The notes under the pieces are model-generated. The model searched no databases and was not told the DNA's origin. It saw only the letters and a program-made list of their open reading frames with translations. From Desulfuromonadaceae bacterium (GTDB taxonomy: Bacteria > Desulfobacterota > Desulfuromonadia > Desulfuromonadales > JAHYIW01), in contig JAHYIW010000017.1 in NCBI GenBank assembly GCA_019429445.1, positions 1 through 64,000 of the forward strand: a stretch of 64,000 nt of DNA, written 5' to 3'. The position numbers and the translations under genes are program-made. Positions 51,554 to 60,232 of the stretch are shown piece by piece; positions within the stretch are counted from its first letter, which is position 1; the number at the start of each line of letters is the position of its first letter.

Positions 51554-54026
51554 CAGAACATTTACCTGGCTTCTCATTGTGCTGATTTTGTCGATGACAA
51601 CCGGCTGTGCCGGGAAACGTGCCTTCAGTCGCGGTGAAGATGCATTGCTGCACCACGACTACGCCGCTGCCGTCGATGAATTCACCACCGCCGTCGAAGA
51701 AGATCCGGGCAAGCATGAATACCGTATCTCCCTGCTTACCGCTCGCGCCGAGGCGGCGCAACACCACCTGAAGCAGGCGCGGGGGTTGACCGACGAAGAA
51801 CAATATGCCGAAGCTGCAGGCGAGCTGGAACGGGCGCTAAGCTATGACCCCGGACTCGATGTCGCTGGTTATGAACTGAACAAGATTCGTAAGCGGCTGG
51901 AGATGAAAAACCGCCTGGATGAGGCGCGGGCTTTTTATCGAGAGCGGCGTTTGCCGCAGGCGCAACGAGTCATCGACGAGATTCTCAAGGTTAACCCTGA
52001 CCAGGCCGACGCGCTGGCCCTGAACGATCAAATCCGCAGCGAGGGGCGCACGCTGATTGACGGGGTCGAGCTGGAGGTTGCTTCCGATGAGCCGATCACA
52101 CTCAAATTCAAGGATGCCGACCTGAAGGATGTGTTCAATATTCTGTCGCAATTGTCGGGGATCAACTTTATTTTTGACGGCGAGATCCGTTCGGAGAAAA
52201 TCTCTATTCTGCTTGAAAACGGCACCTTCGGCCAGGCGCTGGAACTGCTGCTGAACATGAACAAACTCGACAAGAAAATTCTCAATTCAAAATCGATTAT
52301 TATCTACCCGCTCTCCAAGGAAAAAGCCAAGCAATATGAAGATCAGGTGATCCAGACCTTCTATCTGTCGAATATCGACGCCAAAAAAGCGGTCAACCTG
52401 CTGCGGACGATGCTGCAATTGCGTAAAGTTTATGTGCATGAAGAACTCAACGCACTGGTAATACGCGATACTCCGGAAGTGATCAAACTGGCCAAACAGT
52501 TACTGGAGGCGGCGGATCGCCAGGATGCCGAGGTCATATTCGATCTGGAGCTGGTCGAAATCAGTCATGGGGACGGGTTGAAAATCGGTCCGAAGCTGAG
52601 TGACTACTCACTTCAGGTCGGGATCAACAGTAGCAGAGCGCTGACCACAACGACGGGCGGCACAGGTCCCGTCACGACCAACGCGATTGGTCCCGTTGTG
52701 CTGGAATCGCTGCGTGATTTAAGAGGGATCGATTTTCTTTACGGCCTGCCCAGTGCATCGTTTGATTTGGCAAAAACCAAAACTGACAGCGAAATCCTCG
52801 CCAATCCCCAAATTCGGGTCAGAAACAAGGAAAAGGCCAAGGTTCACGTTGGTACGCGTGAACCGGTGATCACCGTCACGACCTCCGGGGATAATGTTAC
52901 AGAAAATATTCAGTATGTCGATGTCGGGGTCAAGCTGGATGTTGAACCGACCGTGCAGCTTGATAATACCGTCATTACCAAGATAACCCTTGAAGTGAGT
53001 AGTGTCTCTGACCGGACCCAAACCAACAATGGCTCGATAGCCTTGACGATCACCACGACCAATGCGCAGACCGCCTTGACATTAAAAGATGGCGAACAGA
53101 CGATCATTGGCGGCTTGATCCGCGACAACAACAACCAGAGCAAGTCGACGATCCCTTTCCTTGGCGACATTCCTTTGTTGGGGGATCTGTTCACCGGATA
53201 TTCACGCGACAAGAACAAACGCGAAATTCTTCTTTCGATTACACCACACATTGTCCGAAAGTTAAACATTCCCGATGCCGATGTTGCCAGCATCTGGTCG
53301 GGGGGCGAGGATCAACTCAAGGCCGGTGCGCGTTTTTCTTCTTTTGCCAAAGAGCTGACGGCAGCAGTCAACGAGCCGCCGCAAATTCCGGTCCCTGCAC
53401 AAGCGGCTGACGCCGGGGGGCAACGTGCGCTAGAGCCTATCGCTGCGCCGGAAGATCACACCTCGACCGAACAAATTTCCACCCTGCCCGGCATGGACGC
53501 AATGACGGCTATGCAGCAACTGCCGGGCGGCATGCCGCACACTGCCATGCCCGACATTGCCCCGCCGGTGGAAGTGGTCAACGTCCCGCCACTTGATATT
53601 CCGCCGCTTCCCGCCGGGGGGCGACTGGCGTGGAACGGGGCAACACTGGTCAAACAGGGGGATACGTTCACGGTTGACGCGGTCCTTTCCGGGGTCGGGC
53701 AGTTATTCAGTGCACCGCTCTTTGTCGACTATGATCCAGAAATGCTTGAGTTTGTGCGTCTTGACGAAGGTGATTTTTTGAAGCAGGCGGGTGCCACGAC
53801 CATTTTTACCAGCAGTCCTGATCGCAGCGCCGGGCGCATCATTGTCGGTGCGAAACAGGGTGCCGGAGGCAGCGGTGCTTCCGGTGATGGAGTGCTGTTT
53901 CGGGCGACATTCCGGGCGTTGACCCAGGGGCTCACCACCTTGAATTTTGATCGGATCAATTTTCGTGATCCCGGTGGCACACGACTGACGACAGAAGTGG
54001 CACCGCTGAATATCGAGGTGCGTTGA
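51546..54026 (+). CDS. gspD: Secretin with C-terminal cohesin domain
   Basis: 826 residues. A lipoprotein signal ends TTGCAGK (Cys21). TPR-like helices (about 25-170) precede an N0/N1-type domain (VASDEPITLKFKDADLKDVFNIL), a second N domain, and the secretin core (about 350-590, with VGTREPVITVT, VGVKLDVEPTV, DGEQTIIGGLI and PFLGDIPLLGDLFTG). A linker follows, then a cohesin-type domain (about 690-826, GGRLAWNGATLVKQGDTFTVDAVLSG, APLFVDYDPEMLEFVRLDEGDF, GEGVLFRATFRAL-like GDGVLFRATFRALTQGLTTLNFD). Secretin-cohesin fusion is unusual and is known from Geobacter-type operons. It forms the outer-membrane channel. Confidence 0.9.
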   Translation: MTNRTFTWLLIVLILSMTTGCAGKRAFSRGEDALLHHDYAAAVDEFTTAVEEDPGKHEYRISLLTARAEAAQHHLKQARGLTDEEQYAEAAGELERALSYDPGLDVAGYELNKIRKRLEMKNRLDEARAFYRERRLPQAQRVIDEILKVNPDQADALALNDQIRSEGRTLIDGVELEVASDEPITLKFKDADLKDVFNILSQLSGINFIFDGEIRSEKISILLENGTFGQALELLLNMNKLDKKILNSKSIIIYPLSKEKAKQYEDQVIQTFYLSNIDAKKAVNLLRTMLQLRKVYVHEELNALVIRDTPEVIKLAKQLLEAADRQDAEVIFDLELVEISHGDGLKIGPKLSDYSLQVGINSSRALTTTTGGTGPVTTNAIGPVVLESLRDLRGIDFLYGLPSASFDLAKTKTDSEILANPQIRVRNKEKAKVHVGTREPVITVTTSGDNVTENIQYVDVGVKLDVEPTVQLDNTVITKITLEVSSVSDRTQTNNGSIALTITTTNAQTALTLKDGEQTIIGGLIRDNNNQSKSTIPFLGDIPLLGDLFTGYSRDKNKREILLSITPHIVRKLNIPDADVASIWSGGEDQLKAGARFSSFAKELTAAVNEPPQIPVPAQAADAGGQRALEPIAAPEDHTSTEQISTLPGMDAMTAMQQLPGGMPHTAMPDIAPPVEVVNVPPLDIPPLPAGGRLAWNGATLVKQGDTFTVDAVLSGVGQLFSAPLFVDYDPEMLEFVRLDEGDFLKQAGATTIFTSSPDRSAGRIIVGAKQGAGGSGASGDGVLFRATFRALTQGLTTLNFDRINFRDPGGTRLTTEVAPLNIEVR

Positions 54027-54027
54027 T

Positions 54028-54516
54028 TTGAGTCCCGGTCGGACCCTGAAAAATTGTCGCGGCTTGACCCTGATCGAAATGCTGATAACAATGGTGATTC
54101 TTGCCGTGCTGGCGGCGGCAGTCATGCCGTTGGCCGAGATGAGCGTGCGGCGTTCCAAGGAAATTGAGCTGCGCCGTGGGCTACGTCAGGTGCGCACCGC
54201 GATTGACGCATACAAAGAGGATTTTGACCGCGCCGTCAAAGAGAAAAAAATTATCAGCGCTATCAACGAAACCGGTTATCCGCGCGAACTGGAAGCTCTG
54301 CTCACCGGCGAATCGTGGGGCGGGATGTATGAGTACAAGCGCAAATATCTGCGCCGCATCCCGGTCGATCCCTTTGATGAGTATGAGCAGGGGTGGGGAC
54401 TGCGCGCCTATAGCGATGAACCGGACAGCCGGGTTTATGGCGGCGGTGACATTTACGATATTTACTCACAAAGCGACGGAGTCGCCCTCGACGGGACGTA
54501 TTACAATACATGGTGA
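54028..54516 (+). CDS. Type II secretion pseudopilin (GspG-like), first of two
   Basis: 162 residues from a TTG start. The prepilin site G-LTLIEML after a basic leader is the processing point for PilD/GspO and a hydrophobic helix follows (MLITMVILAVLAAAVMPL). The C-terminal part has YLRRIPVDPF and ends SDGVALDGTYYNTW, the calcium-binding C-terminal loop of GspG. It would be the major or minor pseudopilin that drives export. Its stop overlaps the next pseudopilin start by 7 bases. Confidence 0.88.
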   Translation: MSPGRTLKNCRGLTLIEMLITMVILAVLAAAVMPLAEMSVRRSKEIELRRGLRQVRTAIDAYKEDFDRAVKEKKIISAINETGYPRELEALLTGESWGGMYEYKRKYLRRIPVDPFDEYEQGWGLRAYSDEPDSRVYGGGDIYDIYSQSDGVALDGTYYNTW

Positions 54517-54938
54517 GAACTTTCCTGCAAAAAATAGGTCGATTGCGCATTGTCAGCCAACGCGGATTCACCCTGATTGAACTGGCGGTGGTGATGACGA
54601 TCGTCGGCACGCTGACCAGTCTGGCGATCCCCAGTTATCAGCGCAGTTTGATCAAGGCGCGTGAAACGGTGCTGATGGAGGATCTGTTTCAGTTGCGTAC
54701 GTCTATCGATGCGTATTTCGCGGACAATGCCAAATATCCCGACAGCCTTGACGATCTGGTAGCAAAGCGTTATCTGCGGCAGTTGCCCAAAGACCCGTTT
54801 ACCAACTCAGCTGACACTTGGGAGGAGGTTCCTCCCGAGCCGATGGAGGACGGGACTGTTGTTCCCGGCGGGGTCTTTGATGTTCACAGTGGGAGCGACC
54901 TGATGGGACTGGACGGTACGCCCTACCGCGAGTGGTGA
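54510..54938 (+). CDS. Type II secretion pseudopilin (GspG-like), second of two
   Basis: 142 residues. Leader ends RG-FTLIELAVVMTIVG, followed by a hydrophobic helix. The C-terminal half has YLRQLPKDPFT and ends HSGSDLMGLDGTPYREW, again the GspG calcium-loop type. The glutamate at position +5 (FTLIE) is present. It is paralogous to the preceding gene, so the system uses two GspG-like subunits. Last gene of the secretion operon, three bases before ftsE. Confidence 0.88.
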   Translation: MVRTFLQKIGRLRIVSQRGFTLIELAVVMTIVGTLTSLAIPSYQRSLIKARETVLMEDLFQLRTSIDAYFADNAKYPDSLDDLVAKRYLRQLPKDPFTNSADTWEEVPPEPMEDGTVVPGGVFDVHSGSDLMGLDGTPYREW

Positions 54939-54941
54939 GCG

Positions 54942-55613
54942 ATGGTCCGGCTTTACAATGTGTGCAAATCGTATCCCGGCAACAGCGCGGTTCTTGACGA
55001 TATCTCTTTCACGGTCGCCACAGGCGAATTCACCTACCTGACCGGGCCTTCCGGAGCCGGGAAATCAACCCTGTTGCAACTTGTTTATGCCGCACAGCCG
55101 GTGCAACGCGGCCAGATTCTCGTCAATGGTCAAAATGTGACGCGGATGACGGAGCGACGTCTTTCGCTGTTGCGGCGATCTCTCGGCATTGTCTTTCAGG
55201 ACTTCCGGTTGCTGCCGTTTCGAACTGTTTTTGAAAATGTCGGCTTGCCGCTCGAAGTTCAGGGGGTGGGGCGACGCGAGATTGCAGCGCGGGTGAACGA
55301 GCAGTTGCGCTTTGTTGGTTTGCAGGACAAATTGCAACGGCGCCCGCCGGAGCTGTCCGGTGGTGAACAGCAACGGGTGGCGATCGCGCGGGCGCTGGTC
55401 GTCGATCCTGTCCTGGTGCTGGCCGACGAGCCGACCGGCAACCTTGATGCCGCGACCAGTCGCGATATTCTCAAGCTTTTTACACACATCAACGAACAGG
55501 GGGTGACAATCCTGATGGCCTCGCACGATCGGCTGCTGATGCGGCGTTACGCCCGCCGTGAGATTGCCTTGGCCGATGGTCGGGTGATCCCCCCGGACAC
55601 TCATCTGTTATGA
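54942..55613 (+). CDS. ftsE: Cell-division ABC transporter ATPase FtsE
   Basis: 223 residues. Walker A GPSGAGKST, Q-loop FQDFRLLPF, signature LSGGEQQ, Walker B VLADEPTGNLD, and a switch histidine (ASHDR) are present, and the DFRLLP sequence after the Q-loop is typical of FtsE. With FtsX it drives peptidoglycan hydrolase activation at the septum. It follows the pseudopilin by three bases, so it may be transcribed from the secretion operon, and overlaps ftsX by 4 bases. Confidence 0.93.
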   Translation: MVRLYNVCKSYPGNSAVLDDISFTVATGEFTYLTGPSGAGKSTLLQLVYAAQPVQRGQILVNGQNVTRMTERRLSLLRRSLGIVFQDFRLLPFRTVFENVGLPLEVQGVGRREIAARVNEQLRFVGLQDKLQRRPPELSGGEQQRVAIARALVVDPVLVLADEPTGNLDAATSRDILKLFTHINEQGVTILMASHDRLLMRRYARREIALADGRVIPPDTHLL

Positions 55614-56506
55614 TCAGGACCGTTAGCTATCCGTTTGTGCGTGGGTGGCGCAATCTGCGGCAGACCCCGGTATTAAGTCTTGCGACGATTTTAAGCATCG
55701 CCGTTGCCCTCGGGATCGTTGCCCTGTTTGCTGTGCTGCTCATCAATGGACAGCAGGTCGCCGAACGCTGGCGGCAAGATGTGCGCATGGTCGCCTACCT
55801 TCAACAAGTGCCGGATGCGGCTGAGCTTGACTTGTGGCGCACGGAGATGCTCCGTTTGCCGGGGGTTGCCGCAGTTGATTATACCTCCCCGGCGCAAGCC
55901 ATGAACGATTTTCGCGCGCGTTTGAGTCGGCGGGCCGATCTGCTCGATGGTTTGCCGGAAGATTTTCTTCCCGCCTCATTAGTTCTCAAAGTTGCTGCTG
56001 ATTTTAAAAACACCGATGAGATCGATGCGCTGGCCGGGCGGTTGCGCAATGATCCGCGGGTCGCCGATTTGCGCTATGGTCGCCAGTGGCTGGAGCGGGT
56101 TCGTGCGCTGACCGCAGTGATCAAGCTGGTGGGTGGTACGCTGGGCATTTTTTTGCTTTGCGCTGCGGTATTGATCGTTGCCAACACCATCCGGCTGACG
56201 CTCTACAGCCGTCGTGACGAACTGGAAATCATGGCGTTGGTCGGTGCGTCTCCCTACTACCTGAAAACGCCCTATCTGGTTGAGGGGATGATCCAGGGCG
56301 GGTGTGGAGGGGTCCTGGCGCTGGCGTCCGTCGCCCTTCTTTTCCAGACCGTGCTGGCGGCAAATCTGAGCGTTTTGCATAGCTTGCTGGGGATCGGTGA
56401 GGTGTTGTTCCTTCCCTGGCAATGGCAGGTGATGGTGATCGTCAGCGGGGTGATTCTCGGCCTGCTGGGAAGTTCCTTCGCGCTGCGGCGGTTGCTGCGG
56501 AAATGA
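55610..56506 (+). CDS. ftsX: Cell-division protein FtsX
   Basis: 298 residues. Four transmembrane helices (one near residue 20-40, three in the C-terminal half) flank an extracytoplasmic domain (about 50-170) with a PADLLDGLPEDFLPASLVLKV-like stretch typical of FtsX (RRADLLDGLPEDFLP). It binds and activates a periplasmic murein hydrolase or its activator such as EnvC, which is encoded immediately downstream with a 4-base overlap. Confidence 0.92.
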   Translation: MIRTVSYPFVRGWRNLRQTPVLSLATILSIAVALGIVALFAVLLINGQQVAERWRQDVRMVAYLQQVPDAAELDLWRTEMLRLPGVAAVDYTSPAQAMNDFRARLSRRADLLDGLPEDFLPASLVLKVAADFKNTDEIDALAGRLRNDPRVADLRYGRQWLERVRALTAVIKLVGGTLGIFLLCAAVLIVANTIRLTLYSRRDELEIMALVGASPYYLKTPYLVEGMIQGGCGGVLALASVALLFQTVLAANLSVLHSLLGIGEVLFLPWQWQVMVIVSGVILGLLGSSFALRRLLRK

Positions 56507-57651
56507 TTTCAACATCGACGCGTATCCTGCTCGGGACCGTAGTGCTGCTTTGTTTTGTTATCGCCCTGCCTAAGGTGAAGGCTGACGAACTGCAAGACAC
56601 CCGGCGTCGTTTGGCTGCAATCGCCGAGCAACTTCAGCAGGCGGAAGCGGCGCTGCGTGACAATCAGGGGGATGTTCAGCACATATTTGCCGTACTGGAA
56701 AAATTGCAGACCGAGCAGGATCGCATCGGCCAAAAAATCAATGCGCTCAAACGGCTGACAGCGCAACTCACCAGTGAAATTGCGACTGTGAACAGTGCGA
56801 TCAAAAAAATGAAAAAACAGCAGCATGCCCACCGCGAACTGTTGCAGAAGCGGCTGATCGTGATGTACAAGGAAGGGAACAGCGGGGTCTTGCCAATTCT
56901 GTTCGGTACTGAAGCGGCCGATTCCGTGGCGGAAGATTTATTTTTCTTGCGCCGGATTGCCGCCAGCGATCAGCAACTGCTCAACGAAACCCGGACACGG
57001 CAGCAACGGCTGGAAAGAGAAATCGCGCAGCTGAAATCACTCGAAGCGGAGCAGCAACGGACCCGTACACGGTTGCTTGATGAACAGCGCGAATTGCGCC
57101 ATGCCGAAAAGATACAACAGGAAACTTTACTTCGGCTGGAGAGCAAGGGGGTGAATTTGCGGCAGACGGCGTTGCAACTGCGGCAGCAGGCGGAGCAGTT
57201 GCGGGCGCTGGTCAAAAAGCTTGAATCGTCCCGCCGTGCTACGTATACTCCGGGCACCGGGAAGTTTGCGCGGCAACGCGGTCGCCTCAAGTCGCCGGTC
57301 TTTGCCCCGATCAAGTACGGATACGGAATGCGCACCCTCCCCGGAGATGGCGTTCTGACCAACAGTAATGGATTGGAGTTTGCGGTGTCCGCCGGGCAGC
57401 CGGTGCATGCTGTCTGGTCCGGCCAGGTGGTCTTTGCCGACACTTTTCGCGGTTTTGGAAAGTTGTTGATCATCGATCACGGCGATAGCTACTATTCACT
57501 CTATGCCCACGCCGAGCAATTGTTCAAAACGGCTGGAGAGGCTGTCGTTGTCGGGGAGCGAATTGCCCGGAGCACGGAGCGCTGCTATTTCGAAATTCGT
57601 CATCAGGGCGCGCCGATCGATCCGCAGCCATGGTTGCAGGCGCAACGCTGA
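56503..57651 (+). CDS. EnvC-like murein hydrolase activator
   Basis: 382 residues from the ATG that overlaps the ftsX stop. A signal peptide (ILLGTVVLLCFVIALPKVKA) is followed by long coiled coils (about 30-260) and a C-terminal LytM (M23) domain. The domain lacks the first zinc ligands: NSNGLEFAV replaces the usual H-x(3)-D. The later LYAHA and YFEIRH motifs survive. EnvC in E. coli is also catalytically dead and activates amidases at the septum, so this is the expected pattern. The overlap with ftsX supports function with FtsEX. Confidence 0.88.
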   Translation: MISTSTRILLGTVVLLCFVIALPKVKADELQDTRRRLAAIAEQLQQAEAALRDNQGDVQHIFAVLEKLQTEQDRIGQKINALKRLTAQLTSEIATVNSAIKKMKKQQHAHRELLQKRLIVMYKEGNSGVLPILFGTEAADSVAEDLFFLRRIAASDQQLLNETRTRQQRLEREIAQLKSLEAEQQRTRTRLLDEQRELRHAEKIQQETLLRLESKGVNLRQTALQLRQQAEQLRALVKKLESSRRATYTPGTGKFARQRGRLKSPVFAPIKYGYGMRTLPGDGVLTNSNGLEFAVSAGQPVHAVWSGQVVFADTFRGFGKLLIIDHGDSYYSLYAHAEQLFKTAGEAVVVGERIARSTERCYFEIRHQGAPIDPQPWLQAQR

Positions 57652-57672
57652 GCATCAATAAAAGGATTCGTC

Positions 57673-58962
57673 ATGCTGATACGTGGTTACAAATTATCGA
57701 TTGTTATTCTAATGCTCATCGCATTTGTCGTGGGTGCTCACGCCGAGGATGAACGCTACCGGGAACTGGAACTGCTCACCGATGTGCTCACCCTGATCGA
57801 ACATAATTACGTTGACGAAGTCAAGGCCGGGGATCTGCTGCGCGGGGCTGTCAACGGGATGCTTGCCACCCTTGATCCCCACTCCAGCTTTCTTCCGCCT
57901 GAGATGTACCGCGAAATGAAGATCGATACCAAGGGTGAATTTGGCGGACTTGGCATCGAAATTTCGTTGCGTGACGACATCCTGACGATCATCGCTCCAC
58001 TGGAAGATACCCCGGCGGATCGTGCCGGACTGGAGGCCGGGGATCAGATTCTCAAGATAGAGGACACTGTGACCAAAGGTTTGGGGCTGGACGAGGCGGT
58101 CAACCTGATGCGGGGCGCCCCCGGCACCGACGTCACGATCACGATCATGCGTGCGGGGTTTACCGTACCGCGTGAATTCAAGCTGACCAGAGAAATTATC
58201 AAGTTAAAAAGTGTTAAAGGAAAAACCCTGGCAGATGGTTTCGGTTACGTGCGGCTGGCCCAGTTTCAGGAACGCAGCAGTGTCGAGCTGGCTGCGATAC
58301 TGGAACAGTTGCGGTTGGAAAATGCCGGTGAAATCAAAGGGTTGATTCTCGATTTGCGCAACAATCCGGGCGGGCTTCTGGATCAGGCGATCGCCGTTTC
58401 AGACCTGTTTCTTGAGCGGGGGTTGATCGTTTACACCGAAGGTCGTGACGCAAGCAGCAGGATGCAGTTTACTGCGCGTCAGCAAGGGACGGAGCCGAAC
58501 TATCCGCTGGTGCTGCTGATCAATGGCGGCAGCGCCAGTGCGGCGGAAATTGTTGCCGGGGCGTTGCAGGATCACCACCGGGCGGTGATCCTGGGGACGC
58601 GCAGTTTCGGTAAAGGCTCGGTGCAGACGATCATGCCGCTGGGGGATCAGGCGGCCCTGCGCTTGACCACGGCGCGCTACTATACGCCGAGCGGAACATC
58701 GATTCAGGCGCGGGGAATCACCCCTGATATCGAGGTTATGACCGTCGAGGTAAAAGAGGTGCAAGACCCGGAATTCATCCACGAGCGCGACCTGCGGCAA
58801 CATATAGAAGCCCCCGCCAATGGTGTGGACAAAAATGCCCAGGTACCGTCTTCGCCGACGTTTCAGCCCGCCGAAGCTGAAAGGAAAGACTATCAATTGA
58901 TGCGCGCCCTCGATCTGCTCAAAGGGTGGCGCATCATGAATCGGCTGCAGCCCGCTGCATGA
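57673..58962 (+). CDS. ctpA: Carboxy-terminal processing protease CtpA (S41)
   Basis: 429 residues with a signal peptide. A PDZ domain (about 90-175, GGLGIEISLRDDILTIIAPLEDTPADRAGL) precedes the S41 catalytic core: catalytic serine in NGGSASAAEIVAGAL and the lysine in SFGKGSVQ. The tail has YYTPSGTSIQARGITPDIEV, standard for the family. It trims or degrades periplasmic proteins from the C-terminus. It lies 21 bases after the EnvC-like gene and likely belongs to the same unit of cell-wall remodelling genes. Confidence 0.93.
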   Translation: MLIRGYKLSIVILMLIAFVVGAHAEDERYRELELLTDVLTLIEHNYVDEVKAGDLLRGAVNGMLATLDPHSSFLPPEMYREMKIDTKGEFGGLGIEISLRDDILTIIAPLEDTPADRAGLEAGDQILKIEDTVTKGLGLDEAVNLMRGAPGTDVTITIMRAGFTVPREFKLTREIIKLKSVKGKTLADGFGYVRLAQFQERSSVELAAILEQLRLENAGEIKGLILDLRNNPGGLLDQAIAVSDLFLERGLIVYTEGRDASSRMQFTARQQGTEPNYPLVLLINGGSASAAEIVAGALQDHHRAVILGTRSFGKGSVQTIMPLGDQAALRLTTARYYTPSGTSIQARGITPDIEVMTVEVKEVQDPEFIHERDLRQHIEAPANGVDKNAQVPSSPTFQPAEAERKDYQLMRALDLLKGWRIMNRLQPAA

Positions 58963-59041
58963 CTTTTTCCATCAACGAGCGTTTCATTCATTTTGAATAA
59001 CGACCATTCTGGCGGCGAAGAGCTCTCCGTTTAGCAGTATC

Positions 59042-60229
59042 ATGGCGACCAAAAAACCAGCGACCACTCATAAAAAAAAGCCGTCAAAGAAAAAACCTCC
59101 GGTTAAGAAACAGCCTTCGGTTACCGCCGGAGGTCGTTTCGTCAGCGGAATGATTTTGATCGGGATTGTTCTGCTGGCCGGTCTGGTGTTGTGGGTGCGG
59201 CAGCCTGTGCAGGATTATGACGAGCGCCCAGCTCCGCGCACCATCGAGGATGTGATCCCCGCGCCGGTCGCGCCGGAAAACTCTCCCGCCGAGCTTCAGG
59301 TCGCGCTGGAACTGATCCTCTGGGATCTCGGGATTGACCTGCGCAGTCCACGTATTAGCGATCGGCAGGGGATAAAAACCTTTACCCTGGAGGCACCTTT
59401 CCCCGACCAGGAACAACTTCGGGCATTGTCTGTCGCGGTGAAACACCTGGCGGAGACATTCCGGGTGGCCAGCGACAAGGTTAAGCGGCGGATTGATCTC
59501 TATGATGGCGACGCACTGCGTTATGCCCTCGAATTTTCTGCGTCGACGTCCACCGCGAAAGTGCGTCCACGGATTGCGCTGATTGTCGATGATCTGGGAC
59601 GCGATGTGCGGATTGTCCGGCGACTGCTGGCGCTGGAGACCGACTTGAGCTTTTCGATCTTGCCGGGGGAAACTTATGCGCAACGGGTTGCTGAGCTGGC
59701 CCATGGGCAAAATCGTGAGGTGTTGATTCATCTGCCGATGGAGCCGCACGGTTATCCGGAAAAAAATCCGGGAGCAGATGCGCTGATGGTTGGCATGACC
59801 GCTGAAGGACTGCGCACCCGGATGGATAAATTTGTCGCTCAGGTGCCATATGCGGTCGGCGGGAACAATCATATGGGGTCGCGTTTCACCGAAGATCGCG
59901 AGGGGATGCGGACGGTGGTCGATTATCTGCGTGACAAGAACATTTTTTTTATTGACAGCCTGACTTCACATAATTCACTGGCGATGGAAACCGCGCGCGG
60001 CGCCCGGGTGCCGACTGCGGTGCGCGATGTCTTCCTTGACAATGTGCCGGAAGTTGATGCGATTGTGCGTGAATTGCGCAAACTGGTCGAGGTGGCAAAG
60101 CGGCGCGGGCGCGCAATCGGGATTTGCCACCCCTATCCGGAGACACTGGCGGCACTGGAACAGGAAATCCCACTGCTGCAAAGCAGCGATCTGCAATTCG
60201 TCCCGGTTTCCGCTCTGTTGTTACGCTGA
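59042..60229 (+). CDS. Divergent polysaccharide deacetylase family protein
   Basis: 395 residues. A lysine/proline-rich cytoplasmic start and one transmembrane anchor (about 38-54) are followed by an unassigned domain (about 80-175) and the divergent deacetylase domain (about 180-390): RIALIVDDLGRD, ILPGETYA, EVLIHLPMEPHGYPE, NNHMGSRFTED, FFIDSLTSHNS and GICHPYPETL. The HxxxH-like histidines and aspartates could bind metal. The family (DUF610/YibQ-like) often sits next to ctpA and EnvC genes, as here, and probably acts on the envelope. Ends 3 bases from the convergent ParA-like gene. Confidence 0.85.
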   Translation: MATKKPATTHKKKPSKKKPPVKKQPSVTAGGRFVSGMILIGIVLLAGLVLWVRQPVQDYDERPAPRTIEDVIPAPVAPENSPAELQVALELILWDLGIDLRSPRISDRQGIKTFTLEAPFPDQEQLRALSVAVKHLAETFRVASDKVKRRIDLYDGDALRYALEFSASTSTAKVRPRIALIVDDLGRDVRIVRRLLALETDLSFSILPGETYAQRVAELAHGQNREVLIHLPMEPHGYPEKNPGADALMVGMTAEGLRTRMDKFVAQVPYAVGGNNHMGSRFTEDREGMRTVVDYLRDKNIFFIDSLTSHNSLAMETARGARVPTAVRDVFLDNVPEVDAIVRELRKLVEVAKRRGRAIGICHPYPETLAALEQEIPLLQSSDLQFVPVSALLLR

Positions 60230-60232
60230 TAG

